A DNA stretch of 64,000 nucleotides from Uloborus plumipes (taxonomy: Eukaryota > Arthropoda > Arachnida > Araneae > Uloboridae). Position numbers and translations under genes: made by a program. The stretch spans positions 62,001 through 126,000 of the forward strand of contig JAXGGA010002217.1 in assembly GCA_038373865.1 (NCBI GenBank), given 5' to 3'. Shown here piece after piece: positions 46,601 to 56,663 of this stretch (position 1 is the stretch's first letter; the number at the start of each line of letters is the position of its first letter). Under the pieces are notes generated by a model. The model was not told the origin of the DNA, made no database searches, and saw nothing but the letters and a program-made list of their open reading frames with translations.

Positions 46601-46985
46601 TACCTCTCTGCCGGTACAACTAGAGCCCCTGTAGAAGACTAGTTATAGTAGCCTTCGGTACAACATGCTAGGAACAAGCGAGTGTTGTGACTGAAACCAC
46701 TTTACTTCCCACTCGAGTGGGACTTCGTGCAAGCATTTCTAGTAAAAACATCGATTCAAGGGACTTTTTCCTTCGCTGAAAAGAAAAACGCGAGATGGAA
46801 AATTGGACTACATCGACCCAACCAATCGTTACCGAAAGTCGGATTCTTGCTTCGAACCTTGTTCCGTAGTCAATCAAAATCCCCCCTTTTATTCCGAAAG
46901 CTGTATTCGTAGGTGAGTGTTTCTGACGTTTTTTCGACGTCTCCTCTACCACCCGCGCTCGAATCGATGCATCGTTGTCCTAATA
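46601..46985. other. Moderately GC-rich segment, unknown
   Basis: A 94-codon minus frame (46668-46952) and a 61-codon plus frame (46727-46912) overlap. No recognised domain. It could be part of an old LINE related to the RNase H remnant downstream, but I see no motif that shows it. Confidence 0.3.
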
Positions 46986-46988
46986 GCT

Positions 46989-47075
46989 TCAGCTCGTCTG
47001 TTGCGCAGTGGTTAATTCTTTGATGATGAATGAAAACATGTTTTCACCCGTTGACCTTAGATCGAATTCCCTTAC
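46989..47075 (+). ncRNA. Possible degenerate tRNA-like SINE head
   Basis: GCTCGTCTGTTGCGCAGTGG TTA resembles the head at 18350 (GCTCGTCTAGTATAGTGGTTA), and AGATCGAATTCCC resembles box B. Spacing between them is longer than in a tRNA. Confidence 0.35.
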
Positions 47076-47127
47076 TTATAAGTTTGCTGGCTCAAAAATT
47101 GAGACTGGGTTCGCCCGGGAGTCACAA

Positions 47128-47216
47128 CTAAATAATCAATAGTAAAATTACATCTGATGATTGGGGAAACGAGCATGTGGCATTCTCCTGATAAAATTTT
47201 ACTATTGATTATTTAG
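47128..47216. repeat. 89-bp hairpin with perfect 22-bp arms
   Basis: CTAAATAATCAATAGTAAAA TT (47128-47149) is exactly inverted at 47195-47216, with a 45-base loop. Could be a minimal MITE; no clear target duplication. Confidence 0.75.
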
Positions 47217-47339
47217 GTCTCTAAAATTTAGAAATACTAACGGCTGCTCTGTGTTAAAGTCCTAACCAATACTTATCTATAAAGAATGATATTTTATAAA
47301 CCCAACCACAGCTTGTGACGTCGAGACATTTGAGTTCTA

Positions 47340-48121
47340 TCGGAAAGTTCTGACTCTATGCAGCATCTTTCTCACTGGACAACTACAGTGAACTCTCACT
47401 TATGCGCCTGCCCGAGAGACCAAAAGAAAAAGGCGCATAAGTGAGAGAGACGTATAAAAAACAAGCCTATTTAAAGGACTAAAACTCAACATAGGTTCTA
47501 ATGAGAGAATGAATAAGAATGCCTCTATAGAAAAGGGACAGATTACTAAAGTTTGGCAATTACTGTAACGTAACTATAATGATAAAGAGAAAACAAAAGT
47601 TGCAGCATACCTAATTACGAACTCCCTTTAAAACGATGCATAATCGATAATTGTCCCTCTCCGAACTCTAGTTCATGCGGAAAAAATGCCTTCCGTGAGC
47701 AATAAAGGCGAAAGATTAACAGGAAAGTAAAGAAAAATGCTTATTTTTTAAGGAAAATAAATAAATTTTCATACATTTTAAGGAAAATTCGACGCATAAA
47801 TGAAATATTTATATTTAGCGCAACGCATAAACGAACGATACTATCATTATTTTGCTATGGAATGTGCTGGGACCATTGAAAATCGTCGTATAAGTGAAAA
47901 AGGCGCATAAATGAGGCGGCGTACAAGTGAGAGTTCACTGTATTAGAGATTTGATATGTCTGGATGTTCTATATCTCGCAGTTCGACTTTCTGATAGACA
48001 CTCTATACACTTTCGACGGGTTCAATCTCTTGCTGCTTTGATCGGGAATGAGAGAGCCAATTACCTTGCCGAGTCTGCCTCTAATGAGATATTGCATAAT
48101 AACAGCAATTTAACATTTTAA
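47340..48121 (+). pseudogene. LINE RNase H domain remnant, split by a MITE
   Basis: Before the MITE (47340-47384) the frame reads SESSDSMQHLSHWTT, like the SDS..xxL..W segment of non-LTR RNase H domains. After it, one frame runs to 48121 and includes IGNERANYLAESA, matching the HVGIxGNExADxLAKxA end of such domains. Both parts are in the same frame when the MITE and one TA are left out. The usual aspartate after GNERA is N and the upstream W/H positions are changed, so the copy is decayed. No reverse transcriptase part was found nearby. The host element would be an I/Jockey-type LINE. Confidence 0.6.
47384..47942. mobile_element. pogo/Tigger-like MITE, copy 2
   Basis: The element (47386-47940) starts CAGTGAACTCTCACTTATGC and ends GTACAAGTGAGAGTTCACTG, with TA duplicated at 47384-47385 and 47941-47942. 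It lies in opposite orientation to 7201-7836 (GACCATTGAAAATCGTCGTA and GCTATGGAATG match the other copy's left part). It interrupts the RNase H remnant. Confidence 0.85.
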
Positions 48122-49282
48122 GAAATCTCCTCGGTTCAAGGGATGGAGTTGAATTCAATTTGTCGAGACCCATCTAATCATTCATGATATTTTGGTCAAA
48201 AATCTAGATGATCTCACCAGTTTGACATCCCGAGGAGACAGTAGATGTCTCTCTCATGCTTTTTGAGTCGACACATCAAACCCTTTGCTTTCCAACAAGG
48301 AAAGAACGTTTTCGGTGTGTCATTGGTGCAGATACGATCAGGCCTCCACTCATCATAAACTCAAGTACTAACATTTCACAGCTCTTGAGAGCTCAAATGA
48401 CACAAGTTTATTTATGGACTCTTTGGGGATTTATGATTTAATGAAGATAATATAGCTAAGTTACACCATCTGGGATTAGTAACAATAGCAACAACACTAT
48501 GTGACACAAATCAAAGAATTTCAAAATGGACTCGTAAGTTTAACACAAGCGTATTGTAACGCTGCTATTAATGCAATAGCACCGAAAGTAGTGGTGGTAC
48601 GGCGTTGTTAGCCGAAAAGGTAACCTTCTACAAAGATGTGCTACTTTACGCAAGGTATATTACTTAAGTTACTCCATAGCAACACTGCTGCAACTATATT
48701 TATAAAGTAACGTAACACAAAAAAATTTTACAGTTCGGTATGTGCGTCAAATCTATCGAAGTCACAGTCCTGTAAGTTCCTGTCTTAGCCAAATAACTTT
48801 TGAAACTTTTGAGGTTCTATACCAGTAGTTTCTCGGTTTTTCTTCGGGGTACCACCAAACTGGCAAATCCACTTTCAGTAAGGACGGTATCGATAGTAAA
48901 CGTAAAAAAAAAAAAGAACGTCTTTCAAAGATCAGCAGAGGTTTTTCCTGGATTGTGTTTATTTCACGTTATTGCTCAAAATAAATATGCAATTCTTAAG
49001 TTTCATGTCAGCAAATGTGAAGTCTTACGTATTTTTCATGCTTTAGAACTACGTAAATATTTTTGAACATTAAATTAATTAAAGCTGATCATTGAAAATG
49101 CACTTGTAATGCCTTACAGTATGAAGAACGGTACAAGGAAAAGAATGCCAATTATTTAACTTCACTAATTTGATTATATTTTTCTTAACAGATTTCTGTA
49201 ATGAAGTTAAACTTTTAACTACTGGTTGCGCTGTACTGTTATAAAACGAGCTAATTATTGTAATTACACTATTTATGTTTGA
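48122..49282. other. Possible LINE tail, then gene-free stretch
   Basis: A 61-codon frame at 48256-48441 follows the RNase H remnant and may be its decayed continuation; no motif proves it. An A-run lies at about 48905-48916. Otherwise nothing. Confidence 0.3.
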
Positions 49283-49791
49283 TCTCTACTAATAATAAAG
49301 CTGAAGGTTTGTCTCTCTTTCTGTCCTTCTGTCTGTCTGTTACGCGCGTAGCGCCAAAACCGTTCGGTCGATTTTCATGCCACTTGGCACAAAATTAGTT
49401 TGTAGCATGTAGTTTTGCACCTCGAAGCGATTTTTCGAAAATTCCATTTCGTTCTTTTTCTATTCGAATTCTTAGCGGAAATTCGATAAAATAGGGAAGA
49501 AATATTTCACACACATTTTCAAGTCTTATGTCATTCGAAAGCTTGGAATTTTCTGCACAAAATGAAGTTTTTTCGAAGTTTCTACGATCATCAGGAGAGC
49601 TGTAACAATTGTTTTTAAAATCCCGAAATTCAAGGCTTACCTTCAGTAAAGCAAGCCAAACGATTCTAAAATGGTTGAGCTCTAGAATAAAATTTGTTTG
49701 AAAAGAGAGATAAAATGAATTATTTTATCAACGGAAATCAACTTTTCATGTTGTTACTATGGTTACGTGTTCATACTTATTTTTGTTTCGT

Positions 49792-50098
49792 TCTTTTTCC
49801 AGGGTTGCCAGCGTCAATCTTCGTAGGCTACGGCTAGACGTAGTATTTTTGATTCTACGGTAGTATTTTTTCGGCCCAAATAAGGAGCGTAGTATTTTTC
49901 TGGCAACCCTGTTTCCAATATACTAATGACTTAATTAAAAGATTTGGCGGATTTTTTTTTTTTTTTTCATTTTCATAGATTTCGCATTTCAGCAACATTG
50001 ATTTTGGCAACTTTTGGAAACAGTAGTATTTTGTAATATTTTTTTAGAGGAGGCGTAGTATTTTTTTGTTCCAATTCTCTGGCAACCCTGTCTTTTTC
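49792..50098. mobile_element. hAT-type MITE nested in Helitron
   Basis: The element (49800-50090) starts CAGGGTTGCCAG and ends CTGGCAACCCTG, flanked by exact TCTTTTTC (49792-49799 and 50091-50098). A further CTGGCAACCCTG lies inside at about 49901-49912. CGTAGTATTTTT recurs through the interior. Confidence 0.85.
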
Positions 50099-50528
50099 CC
50101 GGTGAAGATGCTTTGGGACCCTGCTTGGCGCGTTTTCAAAAAGTCAACTAAGCAAAATAGCTAGGGTTACCACGCTTGGCGCGCCTATCGTTCATTTAGC
50201 GAGAAAAGGGTACCTAAAGCACAGATTAACGAAATATCGTATCAATTGCGATATTGCATCGTTTTTTTTAAGTGTTTCATTTCGGAAAATGTATTGTGTT
50301 GTTTTTTAAGCTAGGAAAGAAAACTTTCTTCTTCATTTAAACTTTGGTAAGATTTCTGTTGGTTTCTGTTATCAACAAAATTGTTCTTATTTTCTCTTTT
50401 GGCTTATTTTTGTCCATCTCCTTTGGGGTTGCATTCGAATGTTCCAAGGGGGTGTTTTACCCCATTTATCGGGTAAATCAGTGTTTTCAATGCAAGGTGA
50501 TATGAATTGGTTAACAAAAGTGATATGA

Positions 50529-50645
50529 ATTGGCGCGACCACTTGGCGATATATCGCCAAGCTTTTGATCGCCAAGTATTAGACGCCAAATTGGCGAAAA
50601 AAATTTTTTTATTTTATTCAGGTTTAATTTGGCGCTGTTGGCGAT
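50529..50645. repeat. TTGGCG/CGCCAA palindrome cluster
   Basis: CTTGGCGATATATCGCCAAG (50542-50561) is a perfect 20-base palindrome. CGCCAAATTGGCG (50584-50596) is another, and TTGGCG/CGCCAA occurs several more times. Located inside the Helitron. Confidence 0.7.
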
Positions 50646-50983
50646 ATTTTGAGAAAAATCCACTGAATGATGCTAAAATCGACGATATTTAGGATATTAA
50701 TCCTTGTAAAACATTTTTTTGCATTGTTTCGTAGCAAACTAGGGATACAAATGTTTGAATTGTTATCTTGCTCACTCCAAGCACTATTTTAGCACTTAAG
50801 GCATCTACTAAGAAATTTACACGTAAAATTAAGTAGTGTGAGGTCCATATCAGATCTTTATATCACTTTGAAGGAATTATAGTTGAATAAAACTAAAATA
50901 GAGCATTTTTTCTGCTATATCAATTATTTTACAAATGAACTTTTAATTTTATACCACGGGCAAAGCCGTGCGGGTACCGCTAG

Positions 50984-52076
50984 TAGGAAATAGAATTGCA
51001 AAATAAGCCTAATGGTAAAAATGAAGACAGTGAAAGAAATTCCTTCTCCCTCTTTTTAATGTTGAGTTTTTCCATTGGTAACATTATAACTAATCGTCAA
51101 CCTAAAGTGCCAATATTTTGAAAAGTAAGAACTACCTTTTCTCGTTCCATAAAATTATAGATTTGTATATTTTTATTCGGAATCTACGCGATAAACTTTT
51201 CTTACTGGGTGTTTATATTTAATTTATTTTGTCGTTATAATAGAGCTCTTTATTTCTCTTGAAGAAAAGAGACATTTTGCAGATAGATGCATTTGATCAA
51301 ATTTAAGTAAAGCTTCTCTTGAGCCATTTCAGCAATTGCTGCTAAATTAACAACTGGATGGTTCCAATAGTGATCGATATTCTTATATTCGAAAGAGAAT
51401 CACCTAAACCGTTATAAGACTAAGTTTTTTTTCTTTTTGAATAATATTTTCTTATAATGTAGAGTAAAATATTTTCCTCCTTTTAAGAGAAAAAAAAAGC
51501 ATATAATATCATTTATGAAACACATTTTGCTTTTCCATTATTTCTCTCACCTTTTTTCTTCCACTTTTAGGAATTATAAATCGTGTTTTTAGTTTAACCC
51601 TTTATGTCCCAAATTAATTTAACAATGAATTTTCATATATATATATTTGGTTTCTTGAGTTGCAAATACATCAAAAAACATTTTTATCGAGTACAAACAT
51701 TTTGACATTTTTGGGGGTCTAAGGCTACTTCTTAAAGACCCCAAAAAACTGCTTCCGATTGCAAGTACCATCTGTCGGCCTCTCAGCGAAGTACAAGGAG
51801 TGGTACTCAAAAGCTTCAGCATGATTCCAGCCATTTAGGATTCATAATACTAAAGTAATCTTCTGACTTCTGAGTCCCATCGAGGCATAAAGGCATTTAT
51901 CTTCAGGAAATAAAAATTGGGAAAATCTATCTTTGTCAATGAAAAATAATTAAGGCTTTACTTTGCTGCAATTTTCTCATAACTTTTATAAATATGATAG
52001 GAGGTTAAATTAAATGCAATAATTTACTGTACACTTTATAATTTCAAAGGAATAGTTCATTTAAAATATTGCAAAT
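50984..52076. other. Gene-free AT-rich stretch
   Basis: A TTAACCCTTTATGTCCC motif at about 51594 looks like a piggyBac-type end, but no matching right end was found. A 71-codon minus frame at 51619-51834 has no recognised domain. Confidence 0.35.
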
Positions 52077-53028
52077 GGGTCATTCCGACGAAAATGGTAC
52101 AAATCATGTCCGAGACTTTAGAATTTTTTAAAATCGATTTTAATAACTACCACCCATTAAGTGTATTTTTTATTGGTTCTCATTTAATTTTGTGCCATCA
52201 ATATCAATTGATTAGGTATAATCCATTTAGAAAAGACACAAAACAATTACCTTTGTTAGAAGAAGGAGAAAATGACGTGTCCCAGCTTCAAATTGCTAGA
52301 ATTTTAAATGTGATTTAAAATTAAACTGAACTATAACAACAAAATAAATGACACTGCACTGCACAAAAGATGCTTCTGACACCATTTCTGCAGATTATTA
52401 TGCAAATGAAAAAAAAATTTCTCCAAAAAACACTATTATTTATCCATGTCCCTAGCTTTTCTATGTTTCAAATTGTCCACTCTGTTACAAGCCTTTTGGA
52501 AATAAAATAAACAATTGCATTCAATCTGATACATATTTTTTAAAATGTAGGTAGTATAACTGCCGTGATTAGCTTGCTACATTGAATTATGTAGTCAACA
52601 ACCAGGGTGAGCCTCATTCGTTTTCTATGGTAGTTAATTTGAACTGTTGGATATCCACTCTGTTAGAGCCGATTTCATGATGAAAAAAATAGATTTTTTC
52701 TTGAAATTGCAGACAGACTTACAGTTCTAGGCTGTTTATTCCACTTTATGCTTGTTCTGTGATTCTTACATTTCGTTGTGATTATACAGATATTTTTAAA
52801 GGCTTATTTGTCCCCTCTATTATATGTCCACTCTGTTAAACAAAGTGATCAAAATATTTAAAATCCTTTCATAAATGAGTCATGTACTAGTTATTTATGC
52901 TTCATTATACACAAATAAATGGAAACTCAATTAAAAAAAATATGATTCGTTGGTGGAAATTATTTAAATTGATAATCTTAAGTAAAGAGTTTCAGCCATG
53001 ATTTGTACCATTTTCTTCGGAATGACCC
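52077..53028. mobile_element. Element with GGGTCATTCC inverted ends
   Basis: GGGTCATTCCGACGAAAATG plus GTACAAATCATG at the left is inverted at the right with one difference (52997-53028). AAAT lies outside both ends (52073-52076 and 53029-53032), a possible 4-bp duplication. The 74-codon frame at 52094-52318 starts in the left end and has no recognised domain. TCCACTCTGTTA recurs inside (about 52479, 52649 and 52827). Confidence 0.75.
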
Positions 53029-53032
53029 AAAT

Positions 53033-54290
53033 GTAAAACAAAAACAACTGTTTTCCAATATTTTAGTAAAAATGGCAATAGAGTCTGCCTTTCATAAGTC
53101 CGTTTTATTCTTATACTACCAACTCATGACATAAATTTTGTTTAAAAGCGTACAGCATGAACCTTAAAAAATCTACCATTATTTGACCGCAACTTGGGTA
53201 TAACAATTATGTATTACATTACATTATCCTTTGCTGCTTTGGTCGAAGGTATTTTTACTTAAAATGAGAATTAAATTTAAAATAGAAAAAACAACAGAAA
53301 GAGAGATTTCAAATGACCATTGAGTAAACAGTGATCAGTTCCACTTGCAGCCCTGTCGTTTATATACAGCCCACCGTTCGATTTTTATCTTCCTTTTTCT
53401 ATTTCGTATATGCTTAATCGCCCGTTACATGGTATTCAGTTTATTCCAAAGAGCCTTTCGCTACAAACTCGATAAAATTTTGTTTTTTCCTCAGTATCCG
53501 CAAACGCAAATGAAAATAAATACCTATAGAAAAAAAAGAGCTATTATCGAATTTCCGTTTACCCCTTTACAACCGCATTCACCACCGAACTGCGACGACT
53601 TGCAGGGGAAAAAAATCCTTAAGTAGCAAAATTGGCGTTTATTGGCTGTGTCCAACTTGCGTAATCATTGAAGTAAATAGCTGGTCGAGGTTGGTAGGGA
53701 AATGGAAGCGCTCGTTTTGGATAAACTGGCACACGTTCAACGTCTTAAGTTCGAATTTCAGGGCTAGTTCTGCTGCCAAAATGGCTAAATAAGAACATTA
53801 GCGGAGTCATCGACTGCCTTTTGGTATTTTCCATCGAAAAATCACCCTAATTTCAGCTCCTTTTTTACTTGATAAGTAATTAGTCCTCAACAATAAGGTT
53901 TAAAATTTAATGTGCATTAAAAAAATGTTTGTGCGAAGCACGTCTTATGTAATGTTGTTCTACAGAAATTACTTCATTAGGCGTTACTCTTCTGCTTGTT
54001 CACTGACTTCATCGAAAAAAAAAAGTGTAAAAGCAAATCCTTTAGGCAAAACGCCTTTCTTAAACTCACACTTTTATAAACTAAAATTTTGACAACAAAG
54101 AAAAATTGTTTTATAATAATAATACTAATAATTATTATTACTATTATAGCGTCGCCCTGTGGGGTTGGTTCTAAAATGAGTGTCCCCACTACTAGAGCTT
54201 GGTTGGTGGGTGGATAGGGTTTGTATATGTTTTGTACTTTTTGTTTGTGGGGGGGATCTTGCCAGTGTACCGACGCAATAATCAATTAAT
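53033..54290. other. Gene-free stretch
   Basis: A 93-codon plus frame (53345-53626) and a 102-codon minus frame (53977-54285) show no domain. A TAATAATAATACTAATAATT run lies near 54114-54135. Confidence 0.35.
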
Positions 54291-54301
54291 GATTCACTGA
54301 C

Positions 54302-54341
<40 letters not shown>

Positions 54342-54475
54342 CCCCCCTTATTGATATTATAATCCCCCCCCCCCGCTTTGTGGTGGTAGTTTGTGTGGAT
54401 TGGTGTTTGTGTAGTGTACTCCCCCCACCACCCCCCCCCCCCCCCCCCACCCCCCCCCCCCCACCTGATCTCGGC
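54291..54475. repeat. Poly-C tracts
   Basis: A C-run of about 37 bases (54303-54339) is followed by runs at 54364-54374, 54431-54448 and 54450-54462, broken by GTGGTGGTAG-type sequence. This is either an unusual low-complexity locus or an assembly or sequencing artefact. Confidence 0.75.
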
Positions 54476-54504
54476 TACTAGTTACTTCGCTCGTGTGTTT
54501 TGGG

Positions 54505-54670
54505 GACTTGTCTTAGAAATAAATTACTTACTATTTCTTAAGTTGGAATTGTGAAAAAGAGAAAAAACAGTCACCGTAAAATTGGTAGTAGAAAAACAAT
54601 CACCCTTATCATTAATCGGCTCAGCCGATTAATCGGTAATCGGCCAATTTGCTTATCGATGCCTTCCTAC
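54505..54670. mobile_element. Fragment of the hAT element at 58963-60636
   Basis: AGAAATAAATTACTTACTATT and CATTAATCGGCTCAGCCGAT match 60450-60625 in order. The outer TAGGGAT tip is not preserved. Confidence 0.65.
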
Positions 54671-54749
54671 TTAAATACTAAGTAAAGTGTTTTTTTTTTT
54701 TTTTTTGTCATATTGTCGAACAAATAAGAATATAATGTTGTTGTAAAAA

Positions 54750-55404
54750 TACAGGGTGTCCACTCCAATCGTGGACCAATAGCTAATTTCTAAACCGTTA
54801 GAGATAAGCATATAGTTTATTTAGGAAAAAATCTCCAAATTGTGAAAGGAATTTTGGGTCTATTCAATGTTTTTCAAAAAATCAAATTTTGAAAGAGTTA
54901 CGAAATTTAAATTTTTATACAGCCCCCCAGTCCTATCAATCATATTTAGTAAAATATTCTTGACACTGTAACGTTTAAAACTAAAAAAAAATCACTCTTC
55001 TACGACAAAAATTGACCGAGTTATGACGTTTTGAAAAATCAAAATTTTGCATTATTTCATGACGTTATCTAGAGATCGCTTAAGGAACCGTATGCGAAAT
55101 CATTCAAAATCTTGATTTTTCAAAACGTCATAACTCGGTCAATTTTTGTCGTAGAACAGTGATTTTTTTTTAGTTTTAAACGTTACAGTGTCAAGAATGT
55201 TTTACTAAATATGATTGATAGGACTGGGGGGCTGTATAAAAATTTAAATTTCGTAACTCTTTCAAAATTTGATTTTTTGAAAAACATTGAATAGACCCAA
55301 AATTCCTTTCATAATTTGGAGATTTTTTCCTAAATAAACTCTATGCTTATCTCTAACGGTTTAGAAATTAGCTATTGGTCCACGATTGGAGTGGACACCC
55401 TGTA
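54750..55404. mobile_element. 651-bp near-palindromic Tc1/mariner-type element, copy 2
   Basis: The element (54752-55402) is identical in length to 41043-41693 and nearly identical in sequence. It has the same CAGGGTGTCC tips and TA on each side. The centre here reads ATGACGTTATCTAGAGATCG, so a few changes separate the copies. Confidence 0.9.
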
Positions 55405-56566
55405 TAATATTACGGCATGCTAAAGATCCTTTGCGTATTTGCTTGGCTTTAAGTGCCCTCGTCAAAGTTAAATACTAGTGCAGTTTCACATCAAAGGGGG
55501 CCAAATGCCATCATCTGGTGAAAAGTGTTGGAAGGGGGGGGGGGGCGCAAACGAAATTATGACAGCCATGTCGTAATAGTGGCACATGAAAGACTGGACG
55601 TCCTTTTAGGGAATCGCTCTGGGTCTGCAAACGGCAAAAGCTTTTTACGCAGCCCCATTGGAACGATTTTATTTTTATTTTTATTCATTTTATTTAATTT
55701 TTACGGAAGAAAGAAACACAGTAGGGGGGAGGGGATCGTGTGGTTAAGAATGGAATTAATTGCGCTCTGTAATTGGTAACTTAAAATAATATTTCGTCAA
55801 ATTTTTTACCAATTCTCTACAAATTCTTCAATTCAACACACAAGTTCTTCTAAAGCTTCGTGTTTTTTTTTTTTTTTTTTTGGAAAAGGAAGTAATTTAT
55901 TGATCGACTAGATAAGGAAGTAGGACTTGAAAGAAAAATTGAATTCCAATTGCATCATTAGTGGAAGCTTTGGAGAAACGAAGCAGAGATTAATGTAAGA
56001 CATTGAAGGAAATTAATTAGTCGTACTAATCGTCAACGATTTGAAAATGGGCGAGCATTTCCCCAAATGTGGACAGTTAAACTGTTGAAGTGTAAGAAAC
56101 TGGAAATCTTTTTACGGTTATTGCTCCCAAAGTTAAAATATGCTCAATTCAGTTGCACGGCGGTAACATTTCCCCCCATTTATTTTCAAATTATTCCCGA
56201 TATTTTAAACTGTGGCTTTTGATTGTTATCAATTCGAATATAAGGAATAATTTTGTGTCATAATTTGAAGCATCAACTTTCTAAAAAATGTTCTTAGATT
56301 TGTAAAATAATGATTGGTACGTGATACGCAACACGTACAAGAGATTATTTTTCAAGTGAAAAACGTTCAAACAGTGAAGCTGTAAGTTGTACTCGTTGTT
56401 AACTTAAATCTAATACATTACAAAATTAATCAATTCAATACGTTTCAATAACTATCTAACATAGCCGTGCTAGTCCATTAAAGCAGTTAGTAAAGCGTAC
56501 TCATTTAATTTTCGCGCTACAAAAAGCCATGAACAACTGGTATTTAACAAAATTTTAAAGTATATT
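55405..56566. other. Gene-free stretch
   Basis: A G-run lies at about 55536-55546 and a T-run at 55863-55880. The 84-codon frame at 55525-55779 is of mixed low complexity. Nothing bounded. Confidence 0.35.
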
Positions 56567-56663
56567 CCCAGGTAGCACAAATAACCTTTAAACGTTTTTA
56601 AACGGTTGTTACAACGTTAATAACCATTTTACAACCTTTAAAAAACGAAGTGTGCTACTTGGG
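56567..56663. mobile_element. 97-bp foldback element, CCCAGGTAGCACA ends, copy 2
   Basis: Nearly identical to 21706-21813 but lacking a TATTAACGTT-like segment. It starts CCCAGGTAGCACA and ends TGTGCTACTTGGG. TT lies outside both ends. Confidence 0.8.

Larger units (their letters stand above)
49283..50983 (+). mobile_element. Non-autonomous Helitron
   Basis: The 5' end TCTCTACTAATAATAAAGC follows an A (49282), then a TCTGTCTGTC-type run. The 3' end is CACGG GCAAAG CCGTG hairpin (50955-50970), CGGGTACCG, CTAG (50980-50983), then T (50984). The 5' TC, 3' hairpin, CTAG and A/T insertion point are the Helitron signature. No Rep/helicase frame. A hAT-type MITE lies inside at 49800-50090. Confidence 0.85.

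Noticed and set aside
51594..51890. Second piggyBac-like MITE starting TTAACCCTTTATG
   Set aside because: No matching GGG...TTAA right end found within about 1 kb.
53690..53790. Another tRNA-like SINE (AAGTTCGAATTTCAG resembles box B)
   Set aside because: No convincing box A at the right spacing and no tail or repeat partner in the window.
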